From the NCBI RefSeq assembly GCF_001375555.1, contig NZ_CTDZ01000008.1:65592-129591 (forward strand): DNA of 64,000 nucleotides, written 5' to 3'. Under the pieces are notes generated by a model that saw only the letters and a program-made list of their open reading frames with translations, was not told where the DNA came from and did no database searches. The DNA comes from Numidum massiliense (GTDB lineage Bacteria > Bacillota > Bacilli > Thermoactinomycetales > Novibacillaceae). Below, piece after piece: positions 54,765 through 63,600 of this stretch. Both the position numbers and the translations under genes were made by a program. Numbering within the stretch: position 1 is the first letter of the stretch; the number at the start of each line of letters is the position of its first letter.

Positions 54765-55424
54765 GTGCCGCGAAAAGTGTTCGACAGTGAACTAAAGGAG
54801 TTAAAACAATTGCTACTGACGATGGGTGAGCGCGTTGAAGTGGCAATCCACGAATCGATCGTTTCCTTGCAAAAGCGCGACCGGCAACAAGCGCAAGCCG
54901 TCATCGAAAAAGATGGCGCCATCGATCAGTTGGAAGAGCAAGTCGATGAGATGGTAACGAAGTTGATTGCCACTCAGCAGCCCGTGGCGAAAGATTTGCG
55001 GCGCGTCATTGCGGCGCTCTACATCGCTTCCGATATGGAACGGATGGCCGATTTGGCACAAAACATCGCCGAAATCGCCGTGCTGTTCGTAGATAAAAAC
55101 TTAACGCTGTTCAAACCGCTGGAAGATATTCCGCGTATGGCGCGGTTAGCGCAAGAGATGGTACACGACGGCATTAACAGCTTTATCGACGGTAACACGC
55201 GATTGGCGCGGCACATGGCGAGTAAAGACGACGATGTCGACCGCTTGTTCGCACAAATCGTGCAAGAACTCGTCGCACACGCGGTGGCGCACAGTGAGTT
55301 CATGGAAGCGGCGACGCAACTCGCTTTCGTCGCCGGCCATGTAGAGCGGATCGCCGACCATGCGACGAACATTGCCGAGAGCGTCGTGTACATCGAAACG
55401 GGCAAACGCACGCACTTGAATTAA
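54765..55424 (+). CDS. phoU: Phosphate transport regulator PhoU
   Basis: About 219 residues forming two three-helix bundles, each with the acidic E-x(3)-D-x-x-E/D-type metal motif (for example EEQVDEMVTKLIATQQPVAK and KDDDVDRLFAQIVQELVAH). RRVIAALYIASDMERMADLA in the first half and HVERIADHATNIAESVVY in the second are family hallmarks. PhoU dampens PstB/PhoR signalling when phosphate is plentiful. GTG 54765 follows AAAGGGTGAG; the frame is open upstream into pstB2 but without a site. It ends the operon before a terminator. Confidence 0.93.
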   Translation: MPRKVFDSELKELKQLLLTMGERVEVAIHESIVSLQKRDRQQAQAVIEKDGAIDQLEEQVDEMVTKLIATQQPVAKDLRRVIAALYIASDMERMADLAQNIAEIAVLFVDKNLTLFKPLEDIPRMARLAQEMVHDGINSFIDGNTRLARHMASKDDDVDRLFAQIVQELVAHAVAHSEFMEAATQLAFVAGHVERIADHATNIAESVVYIETGKRTHLN

Positions 55425-55480
55425 GTTGCTGCATGATAATGCGACTTTTGAATCTGACATTATAATATGGTACGAACTTA

Positions 55481-55511
55481 ACTCGCTACGCCAGTAGTGA
55501 GTCGTTTTTTT
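55481..55511 (+). terminator. Terminator of the pst-phoU operon
   Basis: ACTCGCTAC (55481-55489) pairs with GTAGTGAGT (55494-55502, one G-T pair), followed by TTTTTTT from 55505. Confidence 0.8.
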
Positions 55512-55607
55512 ATACGGCTGTGCTGAGGGTTGATTAGGACTACACCCAAATAATAGGACGGCTATAGCTAAAGAACATCATAAAATTGCTTTCATTTTGT
55601 GTATGAT

Positions 55608-56357
55608 TTAAACCTCCTTCTTACCCGTCACAGGAAGCTGTCCACTGAATGACCCCGAACAAGTCTGTATAAACGCTGTCAACAATTTTTCGGAATAAGC
55701 ATCTCCTTTTTTTATTAAGTACTCCGGATGCCATTGAACACCCATGACAAAACGATGCATGACACTAGCAAATGCCTCGACGACCCCATCGGAGGAACGC
55801 GCACATACTTCGAACCCGTCTGCCATTGTGCGAACAGCCTGGTGGTGATAGCTATTCACTTTATAGCGCAAGGAACCGCTAATCTGGTGTAGGAGGGATC
55901 CTTCACATACATCGATAAAGTGTGAGCGGTGGTACTTTGGTGCCACTTGTCGGTGTTGCAGTAGCGGATGCTCAATTTGTGCGTATATATCTTGGTACAT
56001 ATCGCCACCCGCGGTCACATTTAATATTTGACATCCACGGCAAATTCCGAGTATCGGTTTGTCAAGTGCCATCATGCGCTTGATGATCATCGATTCGAAC
56101 TGATCTCTTTCTGGGGATACTTCCCCTAAGTGCGGATGAGGTTCTTCTCCGAACAATGTCGGGTCGATGTCGATTCCTCCCGTAAGGAGCAAACCGTCGA
56201 GGAGATCTGCGATTCGGTAAACCGACTGTTTGTCCATCAAGTTAGGCAAAATTAACGGCACACCCCCTGCCCATGTAATCGCTTTAACATTAGTTTGTCC
56301 GGTGACTGCCAACCTTTCTTCACGTATGGAAGATGTTACTCCAATAATCGGTTGCAA
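55608..56357 (-). CDS. Gamma-glutamyl-gamma-aminobutyrate hydrolase family protein (peptidase C26)
   Basis: About 250 residues of the class I glutamine-amidotransferase-like fold. GICRGCQILNV holds the nucleophile Cys, and GVQWHPEYL the catalytic His and Glu. PuuD-type enzymes split gamma-glutamyl amides, for example in putrescine breakdown. LLLTGGIDIDPTLFGEEP is typical of the family. TTG 56357 is seven bases after AGGAGGG; GTG 56375 overlaps that site. No putrescine genes are adjacent, so the substrate is open. Confidence 0.88.
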   Translation of the reverse strand: MQPIIGVTSSIREERLAVTGQTNVKAITWAGGVPLILPNLMDKQSVYRIADLLDGLLLTGGIDIDPTLFGEEPHPHLGEVSPERDQFESMIIKRMMALDKPILGICRGCQILNVTAGGDMYQDIYAQIEHPLLQHRQVAPKYHRSHFIDVCEGSLLHQISGSLRYKVNSYHHQAVRTMADGFEVCARSSDGVVEAFASVMHRFVMGVQWHPEYLIKKGDAYSEKLLTAFIQTCSGSFSGQLPVTGKKEV

Positions 56358-56536
56358 ACGCAAGCCCTCCTGCACTTTAGTGATAAGTCACAAAAAGGGT
56401 TTAGGAGATATTTTAAATTATTCTACCATTAACCAAACAGCAAGATAAATATTGTATTCTTATGGCGTTATAACATTAGCTTATAAGAAAAGGCGCTTGG
56501 GTTGGCAAATCAACTGTCCGACAGTATGCTATACTG

Positions 56537-56887
56537 GTGGCAATGTGTACAGATTGTGAATTTCTGCAAAAAGAAGGCGATGATCCTGTCTATTGTTGGC
56601 AAGGTATTACGCTTATGAACACGTTCGAAGGAATGGCGAATACGGTATGGACATCCGCGTTGTTACTTTCTTTTACCACAGTCGTACTCAATCAAGGTAG
56701 TGACGTTTGGGGATTTATTAATGCCGCTTATTTTATTGGAGCGATCGTCGGAAGTATCGTTGTCACGTCGAAATCGCAAATTCTCGAACAGCGGATCGGT
56801 GTGATGATAGGTCTTAGTGGCCTGTCAATGGGAGTATTAACGGTGTTATTCGCCGTAAACCATACGGTAATTGTTGCTTTACTATAA
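56537..56887 (+). pseudogene. Fragment of a major-facilitator (MFS) transporter
   Basis: The 116-residue frame has an odd Cys-containing start (CTDCEFLQKEGDDPVYCW) and then LMNTFEGMANTVWTSALL and DVWGFINAAYFIGAIVGSIV, which resemble the helix-pair around GFINAAYFIGxIIG seen in Bacillus MFS proteins. It stops after about three helices, whereas a transporter needs twelve. There is no good ribosome site, and the reading before residue 25 does not fit the family. I treat it as a decayed piece. Confidence 0.6.
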
Positions 56888-57008
56888 AAATCGTTGCAGG
56901 ATTACAACTTTTGCGTGGCGAACGATAAGCACATGGAGTTGAAATAATGCGTTCATCCAGGTGTGTGGGGAAAGCCGCAAAAGGGGAAAGCTGAAGGAGT
57001 TGTATGAC

Positions 57009-57422
57009 GTGCCCTACATCGGGGTGGCGATCGGCGGTGCGATTGGTGCATTGCTGCGTTACTTTTTAACATACATGACGATCACATCCATAAACACCGA
57101 CGGAAACTTCCTTTTCCCGTTCGGTACGCTTGTGGCCAATTGGAGCGGGTGTTTTTTGTTAGGGTGGTTTGTAACGGCGGCTGATCGTCGTTGGCACCTT
57201 CCGCCAGCGCTCAAGACAAGCATTAGTACGGGGATGATTGGCTCGTTTACTACCTTTTCCACGTACAACGTCGAGTTACTGCAAGTCGTCAGCCAACCGG
57301 AACCGCTGGCGTGGGTATTAGCCGCTGCGTACGCCGCAATCAGCGTAGCTGGTGGCCTGTTGTTCGCATGGTGCGGCATTCGCGTCACACGGAAAGGGCA
57401 CACTGTGGAGGAATCTAGGTAA
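57009..57422 (+). CDS. crcB: Fluoride-specific channel Fluc/CrcB, subunit 1
   Basis: About 137 residues with four helices. GGAIGALLRYFLTYM near the N terminus and the central GTLVANWSGCFLLGWF (normally N-x-x-G) and GMIGSFTTFSTYNVELL motif with the Phe-box and Na+-binding Gly-Ser/Thr are the CrcB hallmarks. The dual-topology channel expels fluoride. GTG 57009 lies nine bases after AAGGAG; the earlier frame from 56961 has no site. A second copy follows about 170 bases downstream. I looked for a fluoride riboswitch upstream and did not find one. Confidence 0.9.
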   Translation: MPYIGVAIGGAIGALLRYFLTYMTITSINTDGNFLFPFGTLVANWSGCFLLGWFVTAADRRWHLPPALKTSISTGMIGSFTTFSTYNVELLQVVSQPEPLAWVLAAAYAAISVAGGLLFAWCGIRVTRKGHTVEESR

Positions 57423-57589
57423 GCAGTCGATCGCGACAGGCGGTTGCAGGTGCGGAAGTGGTTGATCGTTTCTACAGAGATAGCGACAAGCGGTGCCATG
57501 CGGCTGTCGGAAGAACGAAAGTTGCAGTGTTTGAAGCAAGGACAAACAGGTAGGCATGACAGCCATTGTGAGAAAAAGGGGTGAGCTGT

Positions 57590-57964
57590 ATGGCGCTGTT
57601 ATACGTTGCATTAGGAGGGGGACTTGGGGCACTCTTCCGTTATGAGATCGGGCGATTAGTGGCAAAAAAATGGACGAGGTTCTTTCCGCTTGCGACGGCG
57701 TTCGTCAACGTGTCTGGCTCGTTCGCACTCGGTGTACTGACGCCGCTTGCTGCGCAGCTAGGTGAAGCGTGGATGCTTTTACTGGCGACGGGAGGATTAG
57801 GAGCTTATACGACATTTTCCACATTTTCTGTGGAAACAGTGACGTTGTGGCAACGCGGCCAGCGCCGTATCGCCTGCGTGTACGTCGCGGCGTCTATGTT
57901 GCTCGGGTTTGCCGCTGCGGGTGTAGGTTTCTGGCTCGGTACACGTATGGCGAGTGGGGGCTAA
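57590..57964 (+). CDS. crcB: Fluoride-specific channel Fluc/CrcB, subunit 2
   Basis: About 124 residues. GGGLGALFRYEIGRLV, ATAFVNVSGSFALGVL and TGGLGAYTTFSTFSVETV are the same three motifs as in the preceding copy. Paired crcB genes in Firmicutes encode two oppositely oriented halves of a heterodimer. ATG 57590 follows AAGGGGTGAG by about seven bases. Confidence 0.9.
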   Translation: MALLYVALGGGLGALFRYEIGRLVAKKWTRFFPLATAFVNVSGSFALGVLTPLAAQLGEAWMLLLATGGLGAYTTFSTFSVETVTLWQRGQRRIACVYVAASMLLGFAAAGVGFWLGTRMASGG

Positions 57965-57991
57965 GAGGTGTCTATTACACGAAATATGTTC

Positions 57992-58016
57992 ACGTGGGGA
58001 TTGTAAGCACCCACGT
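57992..58016. terminator. Hairpin after crcB2
   Basis: ACGTGGG (57992-57998) pairs with CCCACGT (58010-58016). Only a short T stretch (ATTTCG) follows, so termination is plausible but weak. Confidence 0.4.
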
Positions 58017-58077
58017 ATTTCGATAGAATGGGAGATGGGTTTGTATAGCTAGTACATGTTATTTCATATTGAAGAAC

Positions 58078-58164
58078 ATGAAAAATGATACATTTCGATC
58101 GAAAGAGTCGTTTTTACATATTGTTTTGCTTACGCTGTTCGTAGCTCTGTTCATTGGCGACTAA
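58078..58164 (+). CDS. Possible 28-residue membrane peptide
   Basis: ATG 58078 opens MKNDTFRSKESFLHIVLLTL then FVALFIGD and stops at TAA 58164. A charged head followed by one hydrophobic helix is the build of many small membrane proteins. The ribosome site (GAAGAAC) is weak, so support is modest. It stands alone before the hairpin at 58204. Confidence 0.3.
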   Translation: MKNDTFRSKESFLHIVLLTLFVALFIGD

Positions 58165-58203
58165 GGTACTGTGTTGTCTCGCGACTGTTGTCGCCAATGT
58201 TGC

Positions 58204-58237
58204 GCTGCAACGTTGTCGTGCTCAACAACGTTGCAGC
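58204..58237. other. Perfect 13-bp inverted repeat without T tract
   Basis: GCTGCAACGTTGT (58204-58216) pairs perfectly with ACAACGTTGCAGC (58225-58237) around an eight-base loop. It lies 90 bases before the MltG-like gene. A terminator would need a T tract, which is missing; an operator or RNA element is possible. Confidence 0.6.
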
Positions 58238-58327
58238 TAGTGCAGCCACTGCAGTGAACGTCGTCTCACTGTTCTAAGGGACAGGCGTTTTACGAATTTG
58301 CTTTAAGAAAAAAAGAGAGGGATTGAC

Positions 58328-59725
58328 ATGAAGATCGAGCATTTAAATGAACGGTTATTCAATAAGCTAACGGGCAAAAGGATCCGCAAAGTCCTTAAGG
58401 AGCTAGGTTTTCCCGAAGTGCCCGTCACTGCGCTAAGCGAAGAAGATATTCTCATCTTCCAACAGCACATCGACAAGTTGCCAACTTCGCCGCAGGAAGC
58501 GAGTGCTCAACTCATCCGCTCAATCCATCGGGGAAAAGTAACGGAGATTCGTACGCTAAAAGATGGTCGTACGTTGTTGAACGTATCGTTTAAACATATC
58601 GGTTACGAGTGTGTCATCCAGCTCGTCCACATGCGAGAGCACTGGGAGACGGTGGGGACCCCTTCGATTAAACAAACGCAAACAATCGCGGCGATCTCAG
58701 GAGCAGGGGCGACTGACAGCGATGAGAAGACAGCGGGGCAGGACGACTCGTCAGGGGAGGAGACCGCTTCCTCGGAGGGGGAAAGTACCGTGTCTCCGCA
58801 GGACGAAATCACTGCGGCAGCCGCTGAAGTGGCTGCGGCGAGCGACAACAAGAAACCGCGCCTCGGCCCAATGATTGCAGCAGGCTCTGTGGCCGCGATT
58901 TTATTAGCAGGCGGTGGTGCTTGGGTCGGCAGTAGCTTCGGTAGCGGTGCGATGTCGACCGATGAGGCGATTAAACGCGTCGAAGAGGACGGTTATGTCG
59001 TTCTCACACAGCAACAAAAAAATGATCTTGTAAAAACAGCAGAGGAAAAGGGCTTTGCAGAGGCACAAGAGGAGCTTTCTGGCCAAAAGGACGGTAAGCC
59101 AGTGGCCAAAGATGACAAGAAAAACAATGTGAAAGAAACGAAAGACAAGAAGGACAAGAAGAGTGACAAGGACGGAAAGAAAGACGCAAAGAAAGAGAAC
59201 CTTGCTAAAGAAAAAGGCAAAAAACTCGTCTTTGAGATGAAAAGCGGCATGACGACCGAAGACATTACCGCCTTCTTGAAAAAGAAAGGCTTAATAAAAG
59301 ATCGCTATGCGTTCGGTAAAAAGATCGAGAAGGAAGGCATCGCCGAATCGATTGACATTGGGAAATACGAATTCATGACCGGTATGAGCGAACGTGAAAT
59401 TATGAAGGTTTTGGAAGGTGAAACGTCTAGCGACGATAAGGACGAAAAGAAAGGTAGTCGCAAAGACACCGGCAAAAAAGACAAGAAAGATAAAAAAGAT
59501 AAAAAAGCCGACGAAAAAGTAGTCTTTACGCTAGCGGCGGGAATGACGTCTGAAGACCTCTGTAAATTTTTGGAAGAAGAAGGATTAGTCAAAGACTGGT
59601 TTGCATTCAGTAAAGTATTACAAAAGGCCGAAATCGATCAACGGCTAGACAACGGAGATTACGTCTTTAAACGTGGCATGAGTGAACAACAATTACTAAA
59701 CGTGTTAGAGAAAAATGCACGTTAA
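58328..59725 (+). CDS. Membrane protein with duplicated MltG/YceG N-terminal-like domain, no catalytic domain
   Basis: 465 residues. A soluble N-terminal domain of about 115 residues (RIRKVLKELGFPEVPVTAL), an acidic Ser/Glu/Thr linker, one membrane helix at about 180-205 (MIAAGSVAAILLAGGGAWV), then two copies of an alike module: residues about 299-365 (FEMKSGMTTEDITAFLKKKG) and 397-465 (FTLAAGMTSEDLCKFLEEEG), each ending in a GM-S-E-R/Q motif. These resemble the LysM-like substrate-binding part of the endolytic transglycosylase MltG. They are joined by Lys/Asp-rich linkers with KKDKKDKK repeats. The catalytic lytic domain is absent, so it likely binds wall or glycan without cutting. Confidence 0.7.
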   Translation: MKIEHLNERLFNKLTGKRIRKVLKELGFPEVPVTALSEEDILIFQQHIDKLPTSPQEASAQLIRSIHRGKVTEIRTLKDGRTLLNVSFKHIGYECVIQLVHMREHWETVGTPSIKQTQTIAAISGAGATDSDEKTAGQDDSSGEETASSEGESTVSPQDEITAAAAEVAAASDNKKPRLGPMIAAGSVAAILLAGGGAWVGSSFGSGAMSTDEAIKRVEEDGYVVLTQQQKNDLVKTAEEKGFAEAQEELSGQKDGKPVAKDDKKNNVKETKDKKDKKSDKDGKKDAKKENLAKEKGKKLVFEMKSGMTTEDITAFLKKKGLIKDRYAFGKKIEKEGIAESIDIGKYEFMTGMSEREIMKVLEGETSSDDKDEKKGSRKDTGKKDKKDKKDKKADEKVVFTLAAGMTSEDLCKFLEEEGLVKDWFAFSKVLQKAEIDQRLDNGDYVFKRGMSEQQLLNVLEKNAR

Positions 59726-59824
59726 TTAAGTGAGCCGATCGTCATTGCCGGTTTTTCCTAGATCATGGCCCAAATGGTAGTGACCAGCGATGGCGATCAT
59801 CAATTGCGCACTTTGTGCACGCCA

Positions 59825-59853
59825 AACGAGAAGGGACTCTTCTCGTTTTTTTT
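59825..59853 (+). terminator. Terminator after the MltG-like gene
   Basis: AACGAGAAG (59825-59833) pairs perfectly with CTTCTCGTT (59839-59847), and the T tract runs on to 59853. Confidence 0.85.
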
Positions 59854-59956
59854 ATGTTTAATTTGTGGCAAAGGCGTGAACGGCATAAAAATGACTTGAA
59901 AGTCAGTGGCCGTTCGTTCATGATGGCTATATGAGCAAAAAAAGGATGTGGAGATA

Positions 59957-60571
59957 GTGTCAAAAGGCGAGCATATTCTCGATGCCGCTTACCGCGTATT
60001 TGGTGATAAGGGTTACCATACCGCGCGGATGGACGATATCGCTAAGGCTGCTGGGGTTGCCAAAGGCACGCTCTATTTATACTTTAGAAACAAAGAAGTT
60101 ATGTTTCAAGCGATGCTGACAAAAATATTGGATGACTATTTAGCAGTACACGAACAAATCGCGCGCAGTGAGCGGCCGTTCGGAGAAAAACTGGCAGCCT
60201 TGCTCAAACACCACTTGCTCTTTATTCGCGACCGCCACAATTTTGTGAAAGCACACATGAACGAAGTGTTGGCGATTGACGCGTTACAGGAAAAGTGGCG
60301 GAACTCTGTCGAGCGGGAACGCGCCTTATTTGTTCGCTGTCTCGTGGAGGAGTACCCTTTTTTAAACGAACGGGACGCATATTTATGTTTTTTAAGCTTT
60401 TGCGGCATGAGTGATGGCATGGTGTACGACTTGTGCTGGCTTGACGACGGGCTTACTGATTCGATGGTGGAGGAACGGGCCCGGTTCGCCGCTAACTTGC
60501 TCATTAGCGGGTTGGAGCAGCTGCGGACGGAAGACATGTCGTTAAGACAGGTGCAGGCAGAACGGCTGTAG
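59957..60571 (+). CDS. TetR/AcrR-family regulator
   Basis: About 204 residues. The N-terminal helix-turn-helix is clear: GEHILDAAYRVFGDKGYH then DIAKAAGVAKGTLYLYFRNK, the canonical TetR text. The rest is a helical ligand-binding domain of unknown specificity. It directly precedes an RND efflux gene on the same strand, so it most likely represses that pump. GTG 59957 is used because GGAG lies a few bases before it; GTG 59948 is an alternative. Confidence 0.9.
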   Translation: MSKGEHILDAAYRVFGDKGYHTARMDDIAKAAGVAKGTLYLYFRNKEVMFQAMLTKILDDYLAVHEQIARSERPFGEKLAALLKHHLLFIRDRHNFVKAHMNEVLAIDALQEKWRNSVERERALFVRCLVEEYPFLNERDAYLCFLSFCGMSDGMVYDLCWLDDGLTDSMVEERARFAANLLISGLEQLRTEDMSLRQVQAERL

Positions 60572-60643
60572 GTCGGCAAAGATGCCGCCGTAAGTCACAG
60601 CTTTTTATACGACATATCATACGATAGAAGTGGAGGAATTTGG

Positions 60644-63600
60644 ATGTGGTTGTCGAAGGCGTCGATGAAACGGCCTGTATTGACGATTGTCGCAGTCCTC
60701 GTCGTACTGGCGCTAGGGGGTGTCTCCCTTACAAAACTAGAACTTGACTTAATCCCGGATATTAATCCTCCGGTCGGAGCGGTCGTCGCTAACTACAGCG
60801 GAGCCGGCCCGGAAGAAGTGTTGGAAAAGGTAACGAAGCCGTTAGAAAAAAGCTTAAGTACGCTATCCGGATTAAATACGCTGCAGACACAGACGCGGGA
60901 AGGTAACGTACTCCTGCTGCTCGAATTTGACTGGGCAGAAGATGTCGAAACGAAGCAAAACGACATTTTGTCGCGCATTAACCAAGCGAATTTACCGGAC
61001 GATGTGCCGACGCCGACGTTTATTAAGTTTGACCCTTCCTCGCTACCGATCATTCAACTGTCAGTCGTCAATAAAGGGGATGCAGACAAGCTGCGCGAAG
61101 AGATCGACGACATCGTACAGCAGTTGACGAACCTGTCTGGGGTGGCGAGCGTTAACGAGAGTGGTTTACTCGACAAACAAATTCACGTCACGCTGAAAGC
61201 GGACGAAATGAAGAAGTACGGGTTATCGCAGCAGAATATTCGAGAACTGTTACAGTCGCATCAATTGTCTCAGCCGGGCGGCATTGTACACGACGGGGAG
61301 AACGATTTAACGACGCGCGTCATCGGGGAAATTCCGGACGTCGACACGATGAAGAAGTTGACCGTCACTGCCGACCCGACGAGTGGCAAAAAAGTGACGC
61401 TCGGCGATGTCGCTAAAGTGAAAATGGCGGAGGAAGAGAAGGAGTCAATTACGCGCACGAACTTGGAACCGAGTATCGGGCTCAACGTCTTCAAACAGTC
61501 CGGTGCCAACACGGCGAAAGTATCTGCCGCTGTGCGCGATAAGATCGATCAACTGAACGATAAAGGAAAGATAGAAATCGTGCCCCTTTTTGACCAAGGG
61601 GTATACGTTGAAGAGTCGATCGGCAACGTGTCGACGGCGCTCATTAGCGGCGGTATTCTCGCCATGCTCGTGTTATTTTTGTTCTTGCGCTCGTTCGGCA
61701 GTCCGCTCATGATCGGCGTGGCGATTCCGCTATCAGTTATCGTCACGTTCGTGCTCATGTTTTTCTCTGACTTTAGTTTGAATATTATGACGTTAGGTGG
61801 GCTGGCGCTCGGGGTCGGGATGCTCGTCGACAACGCTATCGTCGTCATCGAGAACACGTACCGTCACTTAAATATGGGGAAACCGCCGAAGCAAGCAGCA
61901 GTAGAAGGTGCTGGCGAAGTGGCAGCGGCGATTACCGCCTCCACGTTGACGACGCTCGCTGTGTTTTTGCCGATCGTGTTCGTCAGCGGCATCGTCGGCA
62001 ACATTTTTCGCGAGTTTGCGTTTACTGTCTCGTTTAGTTTGTTCGCTTCCTTGCTCGTGTCGCTGACGATCGTTCCCGTTATGGCTGGCGCACTGCTGAA
62101 GAAGCCGAACAAAAATCGGGAAGCGGCGCGGCAGCGGAGCAACTTTTTCCGCGGCTATCGCGCACTCGTGGAATGGGCGCTGCACCACCGCAAAACGGTA
62201 CTTACCGTTTCTCTCGCCTTGTTAGTCGCTGGTCTGGCCGGTATTTGGTCGGTTGGCTCCGAGTTTTTGCCACCTACGGACGAGGGCATATTTGTCGCTG
62301 AGGTGGAAATGCCTGAAGGAACCGGCCTCGCTAAAACGGAAGAAGTCACGAAAAAAATCGAAAAAGTACTTGCGGACGAAAAAGACGTAGCCGATTTTCA
62401 AGCGAGTATCGGTGACAAACGCAACCAAGGGTTACGCCAAGGCGGGCGTAACACGGCGCAAATTTTTGTGAGAGTCGTCGACCTCGACCAGCGCGACCGT
62501 TCGACAAACGACATTATGAACGACGTGCGCCGCGAGGTTGCGACTATCGATAAACAAGCGACGCTCACTTTTAAAGAACAGAGCGCCTTTGAGATGGGGA
62601 GTGCGCCGAATACGTTGCAGTTTCTCGTCTCCGGCGATGAAGAGAAGCTGAACAAACAACAAAAACGTATTACCGACTCACTGGAAAAAGTTAAACACGT
62701 GAAAGAAGTGACCAACTCCGAAGTGGCGACGACTCCGGAGCTGCGCGTGGCAGTCGACCGCGACAAAGCGCGGGAGAACGGCCTCGTTCCGGCGCAAGTC
62801 GTCTCTGCCGTGTCCGATGCGATTCGCGGTGACGTCGTCACGCGTGTCAACGATGACGATAACAAAGAAGTGGGCGTCCTCGTACGGTATGAAGCGTCGT
62901 TTGCAGAGTCTCCCGACAAGCTGAAAAAACTGCCGCTCACAGGTAGTGAAGGCAATACGACGCTCGATAAAGTCGCTGATGTTGCGGTTGCGGACGGTCC
63001 GACGACGATTAACCGGCGCGATTTAAAACGGGCGATCGAATATAAGGTGCAGTTCCAAGGTACGAGCCTCGGCGAGGTCGAACAGGCAGTGAAACAAAAA
63101 CTGGACGACCTCGACCTACCCGACAGCTTACGCGTGCAGTTTATCGGGGCATCGGAAGTGTTGGAGGACGCGAAAAGCGATTTGTCGCTTGCATTCGTGC
63201 TCTCTCTATTACTCGTCTTCCTCGTCCTCGCTGCACAGTTTGAATCGTTTAAATACCCGTTTGTCATCTTCTTCTCCTTGCCGCTCATGGTGATCGGCAT
63301 CGGGATTGGCTTGTTTGCGATGCAAATACCGCTCAGTGTAACGGCGATGATCGGGCTCATCGTCCTCGCCGGGATCGTCGTCAACAACGCGATCGTCATG
63401 GTCGACTTCATCAACCGTTTGAAAAAGCGGGGCGAAACGACGTACGATGCGATTGTCACGGCGAGCGCGACGCGGCTGCGGCCGATTTTGATGACGACGT
63501 TAACGACGATTCTCGGGTTAGTGCCGTCGGCACTGGCACTCGGCGAGGGCACGGAAATACAACAACCGCTAGCGGTCGTCGTTATCGGCGGTTTACTCAG

